Positions 44,200 to 57,814 of a DNA stretch of 64,000 nucleotides are shown one piece after another. The notes under the pieces were generated by a model, which was not told where the DNA came from, made no database searches, and saw only the letters and a list, made by a program, of their open reading frames with translations. Origin of the DNA: Cinnamomum chago. Taxonomy: Eukaryota > Streptophyta > Magnoliopsida > Laurales > Lauraceae. The DNA lies in NCBI GenBank assembly GCA_038049695.1, contig CP142453.1:35501501-35565500 (forward strand). Direction: 5' to 3'. The translations under genes and the position numbers were made by a program. Every line of letters begins with the position of its first letter. Within the stretch, counting starts at the first letter, position 1.

Positions 44200-45275
44200 C
44201 GACGAAATGAAACTATAGTGAAAAGAAGGAACAGAGCACGCAGAACTCTTCCATTTCTCTCACAGCCGAACGAACACGCAGAACACGCAGCACCATCACC
44301 TCCTCTCCCTCTCGATCTTGGCCCCCCCTCTCTCTCTGCATCTTGTAACCCCCTGCGCAGACCCATCTCAGAGGCAGCCCCCCTCTCCAGTCTCTCTGCT
44401 CTTCATCTCTCTCACGCCCACGGACCAACGCTTTTTCCCTCATTTCGTTCTCTCTCCTCTCGAAATTCCTATTTCCCTCTTTTCCTTCTTTCTCCTCTCT
44501 CATTTATTTCTCTCTCGCCTCCATCCTCCCTCTGCTCACTCATTTCGTTCTCTCTCCTCACTCATTTTTTCCTCTCCTGCCTCCATCGCCCTCTCCAGAG
44601 CCCATCTCCTCTATCTCTCCCTCCCTCTCCACTGCACGACGACTACAGCAGCACTGCCAAGAGCGCGCAGTAGCCCCCAGACGCCTTCATCTTCCTCCTC
44701 GCACCGCGGACCCCTCCCCTGCACCAGGTACACCCCTCCCTCTCCCTGCACTCACGCACCATTCCCCCTCTCCTCTCTCTTTCTTTTCTATTCTCTCTCC
44801 CTCGTTCCCCATCACTCTGTTTCCTCTTTGTCTGCTCTTCTCCCTCCCTTCCTCTCATCTTCTTCCTCCCCTGTCTCCCCTCGCCTGCTCTTGCTGCAGC
44901 GCCCACCTGCACATCACTCCCTCTCTCCCTCGGTTCTCTCTCTCTCTTCTCTTCTTCCTCCCCTGTTCCTCTCCTCTCCTCTACCCTGCGCAGCCGCCCT
45001 TTCCTCCTCCTCCTCTTCTTTCTTTCTTCCTTATCCTTCTCCCTTATCTCCCTTTCCCCTTTCTCATTCCACGCTCTCAGCAACCCCTGCTCTCATTTCC
45101 CTCTCCCTTCTCCACTCATTCATCTCATCTCCCATTTGATTTTCTATTCTCTCTTTCTTCCTTTCTTTATTTCCTCCTCATTCATTCTTCCCAGCAACGT
45201 CACTGAGCACCCACCCATTTCACTTTCTTTCTCTCATTCTTTCTGATTTCTTTCCTCCCCCCCTTTGCCCAGTGT
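44200..45275 (+). promoter_or_regulatory. CT-rich transcript leader of CACTA-2
   Basis: About 1 kb made almost entirely of C and T on the plus strand, giving long Ser/Leu/Pro-only frames on one strand and Arg/Glu-only frames on the other. These are compositional and not proteins. Equivalent in place and strand sense to the tract in CACTA-1. CAGGTACAC at 44,727 and TTTTGTAAGC at 45,368 could act as 5' splice sites. Confidence 0.6.
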
Positions 45276-46830
45276 ACCACCGAGCACCATCACCACCACT
45301 ATTCCAGTGGGCCATCAATCAAGTGGGCCCCACGATCTTCATCATCCCTAATTTCAAGCTTCATTGTTTTGTAAGCTTCTTCCATTTGATTAGGTTTTGT
45401 TAATTGGGGGTTTTCCATTAATTAGTGTTAGATGAGTGTTTTAGTATCTTAGATTGTGATCTGTAGAGTTATTTATGTGGGTTTGTTTCTAATTCATAGG
45501 TTTTGGGCATTTTGAGCTAAGTTGTGGATTTGAGCATTTTGGATTTCCTCACCCAAAGCCAAGTGAATATGTATTTATTTTTATGGATATGCATGTGTTT
45601 TTTTATGGAACTGTAGCTTTGAAATGATTTCATTATTGTTTTATATTTAATTGTCAAATGGTTTTGATTTATGGAAAATAAATGGGATGAATTGATGATG
45701 GAGATGATGAATGAAGGGGAGATTGTTTGATTGTCAAATGGTTTTGATGAGGTTGTTTGATAAAATATTTTAATTTATGAAGTATAGGTTTGGTAGTGTG
45801 GTTTCATTCCTCTTCTCTTATTCTGTAATACTCTTATATTTTTATTTTGAGTTAGCTTATACATAATACATGATGATCTAGAGTATGAAGTGAGCTGAAT
45901 GAGTGAATGGCTTCTATTAGTTAATAATGGTGCAGCATTTGATAGAAGGTTTAAAAAAAAGCCTGTTGTTCTAGTTCTTTTAAAGGGGTGGCTAATAAAA
46001 TTAGGTTTTTGCCTTAGGCTTCAGTAGGCCTGACTATAGCTTGCACTTCCCTTGTGCTGACTACAATGGAACTCAAGCCTATGATAAGAAAACAGGGCAG
46101 GACTTGAACAATTTGGATGTTTGGAATGTTGAGGCCATATGCATCTGTATTTCAAGGTAGCCAAACAAACCAAGGCATAAAAAAGATGCTAAAGAAAACA
46201 CTGCATTTGATGTGTTGGTTTTGTTTTTCTTTTTTGCTTTTTTGCATTTAATGGGTTTATTGACTTGACTTTGTAAAGGCAAGTTATAAATATTTGGATG
46301 AGCATAATAAGGATATCAATTAGAAAAAGAAAACCCCACAATGAAGGATAAGGTAATGATAATAGTTCCTGAACACCACCCATAAGGTGATTAGGGATAG
46401 TGTGGACTGTTTCTTCCACCCTTTTCTTCTCATCTAAGTAATATTGATATGATCTATTCCATTTATGTTTCCACAGTAGGTGGGGAATCCTCAACTGATG
46501 ATCAATATGCTCTTCCACTCAAAGTTCTGTAAAAGAACTTAAGCCTTATGTTTCTAAACAGGGGGCCCAATCTCCACTAATAAAGGCCATCATTTGCCTT
46601 ATTTGCATGTGCCTTTCTTCAGAGTTTTGATCTTTTTGTTAGGATCAATCACTTATATTAAAACTGCAATATTTTAATTGAGACTATGAAATGTCATATA
46701 TCCTATGTCTCTATCATATCTTACTAGTCATATCTTATCAATATGTAGTACACATATTGATAAGAATGCTGGCTGGATGAAGATAAGCTGAAGCAGAACC
46801 ACTGATTGTGCTGGGAATGGGTTTTTGGAA
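45276..46830 (+). other. CACTA-2 5' intron-like sequence
   Basis: AT-rich, no recognised exon. Two close copies of a TTGATTGTCAAATGGTTTTGA-like word near 45,648 and 45,729. Confidence 0.4.
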
Positions 46831-46841
46831 GGGGGGGGGGG

Positions 46842-46890
<49 letters not shown>
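46831..46890 (+). repeat. (G)14(AG)n microsatellite
   Basis: Fourteen G followed by about 23 AG units with no interruption. A pure tract this long mutates fast, so its length will differ between assemblies. Confidence 0.95.
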
Positions 46891-46892
<2 letters not shown>

Positions 46893-48384
46893 GCTGCTGC
46901 AAAACAGAAATTTATCAATGATATAGGGCATGCTGAGTATTGTAACAAATGCGGTCGATATTTCAAATTTATTGAGATAGTATCAACATGATGTTTTACT
47001 AAAAATCCCGCCCACCATAATAATAATGCAATAAGTTCAGTTTATTGCCACAAAAAGAATTCCTCAATATTATCATGATAATTAAGGATACTATTTGATT
47101 TCATATTGAACTAACAAGATACATATTTTAGCTGTGTAAGAACTTTTTCAAATTGTTTCCCTTGTCAATTGTACACTATTCTGCAATTGATTTTATCAAT
47201 AGGGTCCCAAGGAAGATAAGGGTACTTATTTCATACGAGTGTGGCCCATGATTTGGTGGTGTCCATCATCCATGATTTTTATTCTTATTTTTTACTTCAT
47301 GATGTCTGTGTCAGATGAAAATACACATAATATGGGTGAGGATCATGGTTATGGTATAGTAAATTAAACCATCACTCCATCAGCTATAGCAAGGATTTCC
47401 ACTTCTACATTGTAAGTCTATATTTGTCAATCCTCATAGTGATATGACACACGTGGTATCAGCAGGATATGCGGTGATATCTTTCTCAAGAAGGGGAGAA
47501 AACTTCCTTTGGCCTTACTGGACTGTATAAGATCATGTAAGTTTATTCACAAGCTGTGAATGTTTGTGATGGCTGGGTTTTAGGCAGAATGTGTAACCTT
47601 GTAGGACAACACATACAAGACATTGGTGACATTTTTAGCTTTATAACACTGGCAGTTGGTGTTCAAAATCATATGATGTCCATCACTTTGGATGGATGGG
47701 GCGTTGGCATTCACAAGCATTACTGATTTTTAGTTTGGTGTCAATAAAAAGGGTCCTTCGATTCGGTAAGGTGGTAGGAAATGCTTGCTTCATATATTTA
47801 AGAAGGCATTTTAATTTCGTAAAAAAAAAAGACGACACTTTGATTGATGGGTTTATACAGAAAGTAGGACTAAACTCATTGACGAGTCCCTGAGACATTA
47901 ATACAGGGTATGTCTGGAGGATGAAAGAAAAGATGAGGAAGAGAGAAGTTTATTGCCAACAAGCCCTGTCATCTTGGCTTTGCAGCTGCTACACAACGAG
48001 TGTGCTTCTATATCATGTGTTCTGTTTATTAGCAGCTTGTCCCACATGTCAGAAAAGAAAATATATTGCTGCCTTTTTGCAATTTTGGCTAGGATCCTGC
48101 TGCCACACGATGGGTGTATCTGATGTGACAGCAGTGGGTTCGCAGCACGTTTGGTATGTCAACACGAAGTTTTTATATCTTTTTCTTCCCACATCTCCCA
48201 AGGTTTCTTGACTCTTGATTCTGAGTTTTCATTTAGGTTATGGATTCAATGTACATATTTCTCCATTCGTTCTTTCTTTGTAAACTACTCAGATGTTGTT
48301 GATAATTCTTCTCATTTACAATAGAGATACAAAGCGAAGTCTATAATGGTTTAAAGTAGGTTAAGGTTTTTATTTTTAATGCAG
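46891..48384 (+). other. CACTA-2 filler
   Basis: No exon identified with confidence. Short frames at 47,683-48,211 on both strands lack family resemblance. It could be intron or untranslated sequence of the first captured gene. Confidence 0.35.
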
Positions 48385-49139
48385 GTGAAACAGTCACTAT
48401 CGTTGGTGATCATGATCCTGCATTGATGAAATATTTTGATTGCACACGCTCATCTCAGCGGTCACCATTTGAAAGCAACGTTGTTTATCAGTTTGAACTA
48501 CTGGAATATGTAAGTTCAATTTTAACCCCATTTTGTCAGTTATTGTTATTTTACCATTTTAACTCATCTGTGCCTTGATATTCGTCTCCACATAATTTCT
48601 TCTTGTATGGATGTTGGCTCCAAGAACCTCTCAACCATGCCAACATCCCTATTGATGTACTTGCAGTAATGTCAAAGGATCAGTGTACCCAAGATCCTAA
48701 TTGCTTCGATAATAATGCTTAGTGTAAAAGAAGTTTGAATGCTTACTCTCAGGACCATCCCGTGTCATTAAATTAGCAGAAACTTAACAGAGATTTGCAA
48801 GAAACCATGCCTATCATCAAATGCATACTGTAGATAGAAGCCTTCATTTTGGAGCTCTCTAATATGAAAACAAGTATTTACTTGATTGTGAATATAGTAT
48901 AGAAAATTACAGAACTTCTAATTCGGTTTTTCCTAACTCGTTAAAGGGAAATTTTAAGAGTTTTTGTGTAATACTGGTGCAAGAACTGTTGCATTCGGCT
49001 ATTTCTAACAATTATTGATGATTATGGTAGAACTTTCCTCGCTTTTCTATCTGATATTTTCATGCCCCCCCATTTATTTATTTATATTTTGTAGATCCTT
49101 GACTTTGGTTTTGAGCGGATGGGTGCAAATGGCTCACAG
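48385..49139 (+). pseudogene. Captured exons: actin-related protein 5 (ARP5)-like
   Basis: Two exons with good splice borders: 48,385-48,509 (after TGCAG, before GTAAGT) encoding ETVTIVGDHDPALMKYFD, then FESNVVYQFELLEY; and 49,095-49,139 (after TTGTAG) encoding ILDFGFERMGANGSQ. Read together they resemble the N-terminal actin-fold part of ARP5, an INO80-complex subunit. Only this part is present. Identification is from remembered family patterns and moderately sure. Confidence 0.55.
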
Positions 49140-50638
<1,499 letters not shown>

Positions 50639-51055
50639 TAACTTTGTTCTTGGCTTTAATAATGTGGAATTATACATTTAATTGCCTTTAGGGAATGTAT
50701 GGCAGGCCACTACTCGTTGTAACTAAAACCAAGGACATTTTCATTGCCAATGTTAGTTGTCATAACACTGATTTTAGTTCACACAATCATGACACTGATT
50801 TTAGTTTACAGAGAGAAATTCTAGTTGATCATCACCGTTTGATCAGGTGATATCAATATGGAAAGTTAAAAAGTAATGGCCAATGTTTTAGACACGATGC
50901 AAGGAGTTAGTTGCTTAGGATCATTCAAATAATTGGTTCTGACTTGTGACTGCTCTGTGTAAATTTGGTGACTTGACAATGGTAAGCTAATGTAGCTTTG
51001 GTAGTGAATTTTGTCCCTCTGATCCCTAATGATGTCATTTTTTTATTGTTTGCAG

Positions 51056-51167
51056 GTTGGGCTTTTGTTGATTCTGTTCTTCATAGGTCGGCACCACTCT
51101 GGGTAGGTGCCATAGGATTATAATTTACATGGGAATGCATCCTGCAAGGCATTGAAGCAAATGCTAA
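51056..51167 (+). pseudogene. Captured exon: TMEM147-like ER membrane protein
   Basis: After TTTGCAG the sequence encodes GWAFVDSVLHRSAPLWVGA, then, one frame over, FTWECILQGIEANAN. Both pieces match the pattern of TMEM147 homologues (membrane protein of the ER/translocon), so a small indel near 51,110 has shifted the frame. Confidence 0.7.
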
Positions 51168-51263
51168 TTAATTATTATGGTGTAGTGTATTCCAGTGATC
51201 TAGGTCCGCTCACTGAGTTGTACTCATTGGCCAAGCAAGCAATAGCCAAAACCTTACTAAAAG

Positions 51264-51264
51264 G

Positions 51265-51291
<27 letters not shown>
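51264..51291 (+). repeat. (CT)n microsatellite
   Basis: About 13 TC units, pure. Confidence 0.9.
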
Positions 51292-51295
<4 letters not shown>

Positions 51296-53464
51296 GTCTT
51301 CTCTGTTAGCTTGGTCAAAGGCTCTATATATGGAGAAATGTTCTGTACTGGGGATTACAATGGAAGAGCTTAAGGCCCCTAATCAAGGATTTATCAAGAT
51401 AATTGAAAGAAAATCTCTACAGCAAAAGCAATATATATGCTACAATATGCTCCTCAGGTCTGCAAATAGACCAGTGTGCCTCATGTCATTTTTTCTACAT
51501 GAAATTTCTCCAGAAAATGCAGATCCAAAACCTGATAATAGAAGGAAATGAACAATCATCCTTCAGAACCTAATCTGCACCAGAGAGACCAGGATGAATG
51601 GATGGTGCCATACTTGAAATACTCATTGGATCCACACAGCTCATTTGCATTTTGAATCTAGTCACCTTGAGAACTTAGTTAGTTTTGTCATGGGCTATAT
51701 AATTGTGCTTGTCTTTTTTCCTTTTCTTTTTGGATTTCTTACTATTACATATTATCTAATGAATATTTTATAATGCTTAAGAAAGTAAATATTCAAGCAC
51801 ATCGTGCCGTCTGTGTAAACTTTAGCATTTGAATCAACAATGGGTACATAATTGATTTGCTGACAAGAAAGAAACACAAACCTGCAATATCCACAAATTC
51901 TTCAGGTTGGTCTTTATACATCCTCTTCCGTAGAAGAAATACCACACCTCCAACAAGGAGAAATCCTATTCCTCCTCCTACGCAGCCCAATACCACCGGT
52001 TTTCTTGATTTGTGGACAATAACTGAACAGAAAATGGAACTGTTGGGAGTTAAAAATGGGGAATTTGTTTTTTCCTTTTTCATCTTTACGATTGATCTCA
52101 TCCAAAAGAAAGACTTTGTATTGTTCTCATTCATGTGCAAATGTGCTAGGTCCCGCCATAAATGACTTGTGCCCCAAAGATCAGACCAGCACTTTGATAT
52201 ATTTGAATGGACAATTAGAAAGGCAGTCAAACTTAAAGCTGGGACTTGATGGGAGAATGTCATCCAATCACCCATTAGGGTCACCTAAATAATGTGATTT
52301 GTGAGGGCTAGGCTTCAGGGGTTAGAATGATTTGAAGGAGTTGATAGTTTGCACACCACTAGGTTTAAATATTGCTCTCTTTCCATCTTCTCACTCCACA
52401 CCCCTTAAAGGGTTAAACCCACCTTTTGGTTCACATGGCTCCAAGTGCACACCACAGACACGGCCACACTATCCCTATGTGTGGACAGTTCTTACATGGA
52501 TAAAGTATTGTATTCAATTGTCCAAAATTTCAATGTTGATATGAATAAAAAAAACTTGAAGTTTCCACTTGAAAAGCAAACAGAAAAGACAAAAACACAT
52601 GAAACTACTCTAAGAAATCCATTTAAAATTTCTTGTTCAAGTAAAAAATGGAAGGAAAGAAAAGCAAACTTTTTTGACTTGTCCTCACAACAATACTAAA
52701 AGGAAAGCAAAGTGAACTTAATGACCAATGCATATCGGTTTTTCGGTGCTATAGATGGTTCCGGGCGATATATGTATTGCATATGTATCAGCTCATACAC
52801 CAATATGAATCGAACAGGGCTTTGAAAGAGTAAAAATATAATTGCCATGGTTCAAATGCATGAACAATTACTTTATCTCGTTATCACTCTAACCACAGGG
52901 CCACAAAACAGTCACTTTCTTTGTAGTAATTATTTTCATGTAACAAATATTTGTCAAATTCTCCATAATACCCATTGATTGGATTGATACCGAGGTAAAC
53001 CCTGATCCACATCCTAGTCTAACCCTCTGTTTCCTTTTATTATCATGCATCTAGGTAGCGCTCAGAAGAAGGTATAAAGGCTTTGAGTTGTACCAGTGAG
53101 ATCAATCTTCTTTGATTCCTCACATTAACTACTGTCAGTTTTATGAATGACATAGTTGATGGAATTATTTCTAGAAAGAATCTACATTCATTTGACAATT
53201 CTAACAGTCTAATCTGCAATCTCAAAAGCATGGAAATAAAATAAAATGATGATACAAGGTCTTGAGATGACACTTACATTGAAAACACTCAATGTACAAC
53301 ATAACACCAATTATAAATACACAAACTAAGCCCTGTTGAAGACCTTTTGGAGCTTCAGTTGATTGATATATTACAATTCCCTGGGATGTGTCTTCCATGT
53401 ATAGTTTATGATGCTGCTCCTCTCTGGTGCGCGTTTGTCATTTGACTCAATGCTTTGTTTTCAG
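51292..53464 (+). other. CACTA-2 filler with one possible minus-strand fragment
   Basis: Mostly noncoding. On the minus strand at about 51,890-52,010 a hydrophobic segment followed by a basic stop-transfer stretch (GGGIGFLLVGGVVFLLRKRM) resembles the membrane part of a receptor-like kinase, but there is no kinase domain. Another minus-strand open stretch at 53,270-53,400 (GLQQGLVCVFIIGVMLYIE, then a 5' splice-like GTAAGT) is unidentified. Confidence 0.35.
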
Positions 53465-53599
53465 GGCTCTGGTGGTGTTACTATAAAGAAAACTGGCCAG
53501 GCCTTGGTCATTGGAATCTATGAAGAACCAGTGACTCCAGGCCAGTGCAACATGGTCGTTGAAAGGCTTGGTGATTATCTTGTTGATCAAGGACTTTAG
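53465..53599 (+). pseudogene. Captured last exon: profilin C-terminus
   Basis: After TTTTCAG a 44-codon frame to the natural [43 protein letters not shown]. This is the conserved profilin C-terminal exon, with the actin- and poly-Pro-binding helix. There is no frame damage, but exons 1 and 2 are absent. Confidence 0.93.
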
Positions 53600-53845
53600 C
53601 TTGGGTATGCAACTTTTGGTTCTAATTCTTTGGTGATGAATTATACAACACTAGCGTTTTGAATTTGATATTCAAGGCTCATGGTTGGATAATCCCCATG
53701 AAAGAATCCATGGGCCTGTTTGATTAGCACATGTATATCCTTCCCATTCAACATGCCTTTTCAACCATGGTTCCCTCTTGTATATAAACAAAGCATTTAA
53801 TTTTGGTGGATTCTTACATATTCATCTTGGATATATTTGCTGCAG

Positions 53846-54190
53846 GTGGGGAATTGAAATGCCTGCTATAATTGCCAAATCCATATCCTTACTCTCCGAT
53901 GCAGGTCTTGGAATGGCCATGTTCAGTTTAGGTGCATACCAAATCTCATGCTCAAAAAGTTTCTGTTTTAACTATTGGCCTTTATTATATAATTTATAGA
54001 GGGCTACATGAGAAATTTGAACAAATTGACATCTTTTGGGTAATTTGTAGGTTTGTTTATGGCATTACAGCCGAGGATAATTGCATGTGGGAATTCAATT
54101 GTGGGAACTCAATCGCTGCCTTTGCCATGGCTGTTAGGTTCATAACTGGACCAGCTGTCATGGTTGCCGCTTCAATTGCTGTCATTTTCT
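53846..54190 (+). pseudogene. Captured exons: PIN auxin efflux carrier
   Basis: Exon 53,846-53,931 encodes [30 protein letters not shown]; exon 54,051-54,190 encodes FMALQPRIIACGN and, after a shift, SIAAFAMAVRF, GPAVMVAASIAV. These are the C-terminal transmembrane exons of PIN proteins. A tandem 14-bp duplication (TGTGGGAA-T/C-TCAAT, near 54,086-54,113) breaks the frame of the second exon. The intron is retained. Confidence 0.92.
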
Positions 54191-54543
54191 AAAAGACATC
54201 ACATGTCAACAATAGACAATTCCCAAGTTCATTGCACAAGCAGCTTATAATTTTGACAATGGTCTTCTTCTTTCCAGTTTTAGAGGGTCCAAGAGAAGTG
54301 ACAACGACAGTTTTGCAGTCTTCAACTGGCTTGGAAGGTTAATACCTTTCTCCCAAATGTTGAAATGTTAATGGAATTTGATTGCATGCTTACTTTCCTA
54401 TTTTTCCTTTCCTTATCTGAGCCTGGCAAGAAAATTATACACATTTTGATTGAATATGCTTATTTTAATAGCAAAATTTTCCTGTTCATGTATTTCTTCT
54501 TTGTATGCGCTGAATGATTCTAATGTAATATTTTTGCTGCTAG

Positions 54544-54788
54544 TAAGCTTTCACCTAAAAAGTGGGGTCTTTCTAAAGGCTCTAGTGCTGTCTTAGTTGC
54601 TTTTCATGGAGGAGTTTCTTTTCTACTCTTTCAGGGAATAGATATAAGACCTAATCTAGCTGCCATATTGGGGCTCGCATGGCTAGACTCAATTTTACTT
54701 GGTGGTAGCTGTCTGGCTCAGATCTCATGTCTTTGGCCTCCTCATAGGCGTCGGATTCTTGTTCATGAAGCAGGGCATCTGCTGACTG
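54544..54788 (+). pseudogene. Captured exon: chloroplast HEAGH-motif membrane protein (VIR3-like)
   Basis: Open stretch ending CTG|GTAAT, encoding LSPKKWGLSKGSSAVLVAF, two hydrophobic segments, SCLWPPHRRRILVHEAGHLL. HEAGH is a zinc-metallopeptidase-type motif, and WPPxxRRILVHEAGHLL is typical of a plant chloroplast protein family that includes VIRESCENT3-like members. Naming is from pattern memory. The short frame just upstream at 54,276-54,340 (EGPREVTTTVLQSSTGLEG) may belong to the same donor gene. Confidence 0.5.
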
Positions 54789-54946
54789 GTAATTATTTTT
54801 ATATTAAAAAGAATGTGAATTTTAAAAGTCCAATATCTGGCTGTCCTATGTTGAACTTGGGCTTGGATTTCCAAATGAGATTTACGGATATTTTCTGTTA
54901 TGTGTTCTCATTCTCATGCGGTCATGCCTTTTTGTATCCTTATGCA

Positions 54947-55505
54947 GAATCAATTTGGGGAAGCACAAATACTGCTACTATTCTTTTTGGAATAGTGTGT
55001 TCTCCCTTAACCATGGATATTTTCATTACATGCTCTCATTCTTATGCCTTTTTGTACCCTTGTGTAGAATCAATTCGGGGAAGCACAAGCAAAAGAGTTA
55101 AAGACGAAGCAGGCACAACTTGCTAAGGCAAAGGCGGAGCTTGACATCAACCCAAATTTGATAGAGGTCTCTGAAAGGGTTGTCATCAAAGAAAAACAGA
55201 AGGACCCAATCCCTGATATCGAGTGGTGGTATGTAACATGTTTTTACCTAATTTGTGCATTGCCACTGATCTCTTTCGTCGTATTTTCTCATATTTGGAT
55301 AGTAATTGGAGATTTCAATTTTTGAGTTTTTCTCCTGACATCATTCGGAAAATTAGGGATGCACCACTTCTCCTCTCTGGTACCTACAATGGTTTGGTTG
55401 AAGACAATAAACTGAAGATGGATAAGATTACCATGTATGTAGAGCATCCACAACCTATTGAACCCCCAGCAGAGCCTGCCCCACCCCCTCCACAACCTAT
55501 TAAAT
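54947..55505 (+). pseudogene. Captured exons: U4/U6 snRNP protein PRP3
   Basis: Exon 55,068-55,228 encodes NQFGEAQAKELKTKQAQLA, DINPNLIEVSER, DPIPDIEWW (a frameshift-free reading after the acceptor). Exon 55,357-55,505 encodes APLLLSGTYN, KLKMDKITMYVEHP, IEPPAEPAPPPPQP. Both match the central PRP3 region that contacts U4/U6 RNA and PRP4. The start of the first exon with its acceptor is also present 120 bp upstream (54,947-54,967), as an imperfect tandem duplication. Confidence 0.85.
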
Positions 55506-55583
55506 CCAGAGAATTTTATATTTTCACATCTGAATATTTCTCATCTGAATATTTCTGTAGATATTTTATATTTTCACATGCAG

Positions 55584-57179
55584 GTGCAGAGTTGGGACGA
55601 GACTTTAATTATGATGATGTAAGTTCAGTGTGTAGCATAATTTGTAATATCAAAATCAATGTTGCATGAAATGAAGCCAGAATACCAGATCAGCCAACAG
55701 GGACTGAGACGATGGCATTTAGTAAATTCAGAATGTGATTCCCTTGTCCATTCACTGCTAACTGCATATGTTACTACACCTTGTTAACCCAATACTCTCA
55801 CTTTTATTTGGAAGTTAATATATATTTCTGTTTGAAATCTGATTCAAACCATTTGTGAAACTTTTATAATCAATGCAGAATTTCATGTATTCATCTATAG
55901 GAACTTTATCCTTACTATGAGACATTTGTTTGTGCTGCTTTGCAGTTAATTGATAAAGCCAGAGAATATCTAGGATTATCTGAGCTAGAGAAATGTAACC
56001 AAGAGGGTGGTGTTCTCTGTGTTAATGTGGGTGATGCGCTTTCTCCTTCAGTCATGGTTCCAGGGGGATATGCTGGTGAGTTTTAGGATGTTTAGATACA
56101 TGAATTCTTTGCTGCGTATTTTATTAATTTACTTTGAATTTAGAGGGTTTGTCTCATTAGATGCCTGTATTAGAGCAACATAGATACCATAACTGAATTT
56201 TTTTTTGGACACATATATAGCTCATAAATGGATTCAATGCATTTGTTTCTATTGCATTGTTTTCAATTTGTGACTTGTGTCAATCATCCAGGCATCGTTG
56301 TGGACTTGTTTTCTGATGGAAAAGTCTTACCACAGTTGCAGGCGGTGCGCATTACTGAATTTTGATTAACCATACAGATCATATGCTTGTGTCAGGTCTC
56401 CTTTAGTTTAAATATGGTATTTCCTATGAAATAGTATCATTACAAACTAACTGCATGATCAAATCCCAAAAGGTTTTGATTATCAATTTATATAGAAGAA
56501 ATCTTCTTTATCAACCAGTTCTCCATTGAAGTGGACAGTCTAACATGATTAGGTCAAATTCCTTTGACTACTGTTGATGTTTTATCTTTTGGGTCCTATT
56601 TAATACTCTTATCCTTTTTATTGACTAAGATTTTTATTGTTACCAATACCCAAAAAAAAAAATCAACAAAACCTACTATGTATTTGATCAGTTTTAGTTT
56701 CAGTTTCATTAACAATTCATGATTCTGGGTTACATGAGCATGGCTATTAGTATCGATAAATAAATGGTATTCTAGGATCTATTTATTCTTGTCCTCTTTT
56801 GATTATCATGCTGGTTCTTTTAAAGTAACATTTTGTTTAATCCTCATGTGTTTTTTGTTTATTTATGCATCTCTGCTCTGTTTATTCAGCTACCTTTTAT
56901 ATTTTAATGCTGTCTACCTTGCTTAACTATGTTTAAAAGATCGATAGTTTCTCTAAAGTTTGTGGCTGCATATTCTTGTATGTGTTTTCTGATTGCACAT
57001 CTAAGGCTGCAACATGGTTGGGACTTAATGAAAAGTTGATGACCCATGGGCGTATAATGGTGAATTGTGGCGGGACCCATGCCGAAGCAGCCAAAGCTGG
57101 GGGAGTAGCCTCTTCAAATGTTAGCTCCTGGATATAGAATTCTACCATTAAGGCATTGTGCAAAGCATTTCCAAAAAAT
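55584..57179 (+). pseudogene. Captured exons: spermidine-synthase-like methyltransferase
   Basis: Four collinear exons with introns: 55,584 to about 55,619 (GAELGRDFNYDD), 55,946-56,075 (AREYLGLSELEKCNQEGGVL, VNVGDALSPSVMVPGGYAG), 56,292 to about 56,348 (GIVVDLFSDGKVLPQLQ) and 57,006-57,179 (AATWLGLNEKLMTHGRIMVN, then STIKALCKAFP). The pattern fits the plant AdoMet-dependent methyltransferase family related to spermidine synthase. A TAG breaks the last exon before NSTIKALCKAFP. This is the longest captured piece, about 1.6 kb. Confidence 0.75.
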
Positions 57180-57415
57180 GTAAGTTACTCCTTACGGTCA
57201 ATTAAATCTTAACTCCTTTGATACATGACCCTAGTTTGTGATCTTGAATCAACGGTTTGTGATCTTGAATCAACGATTTGTGATCTTGAATCAACTGTTT
57301 AGGCTCAAGTGCACTTTTATTTTTTAATTTTCTCAGGATTTTATTTTGTTTCACTTACTTTGCTTTTGATTCCAATGTTTAATTCCTAACAAATTTTTTT
57401 TTTTTTTACCACAGG

Positions 57416-57432
57416 TTGGGACTGAAGATTAA
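57416..57432 (+). other. Possible last exon of CACTA-2's own gene
   Basis: After TTTACCACAG a very short frame (VGTED, stop) sits near the 3' terminus, where CACTA-1 has its 33-bp terminal TNPA exon. It may be the remnant of the element's original 3' exon to which captured exons could be spliced. Evidence is position only. Confidence 0.3.
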
Positions 57433-57780
57433 TGTAATAGAGGCCAATTGCTTGAACATCTTTTTGTTTTTCATAAGAATATTGTACTTACACTATTTTG
57501 GATGCTACATTTTTACTTGAATTAGTAACGACAATGTGGCTAAGCTTGTGGGTCGTATTTAATAGTTATATGTTTCCTAATATGTTGAAGAAGCATGTTT
57601 TGTACATTTTTCATTAGTTAAATGAAGATACTTTACTGTACATTTTGTTTGAGTTGAATGGCCATGTTTTATAGTACATTTTATTTTTGTTGAATGTGAA
57701 GGTTTTATTATACATTTTATTTTAGTTGAATGAGCAGGTTTTATTACATTCAGCGTAAAAGATGTTTTTGAGGTAGCATG
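57433..57780 (+). repeat. CACTA-2 3' UTR with about 36-bp tandem units
   Basis: AT-rich. At 57,637-57,745 three imperfect units of the form TACATTTTATTT, GTTGAATG, TTTTATTA follow each other. Noncoding. Confidence 0.65.
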
Positions 57781-57814
57781 TGGTAATTTAAAAAAATATA
57801 TATTATTTTTAGCG

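Noticed and set aside
44152-45139. Long Ser/Pro/Leu frames (plus) and Arg/Glu frames (minus)
   Set aside because: Artefacts of a CT-rich tract; two plus-strand frames and one minus-strand frame are open together.
51890-52010. Possible receptor-kinase membrane segment on the minus strand
   Set aside because: Only a hydrophobic stretch plus basic residues, with no kinase or ectodomain. Not counted among captured genes.
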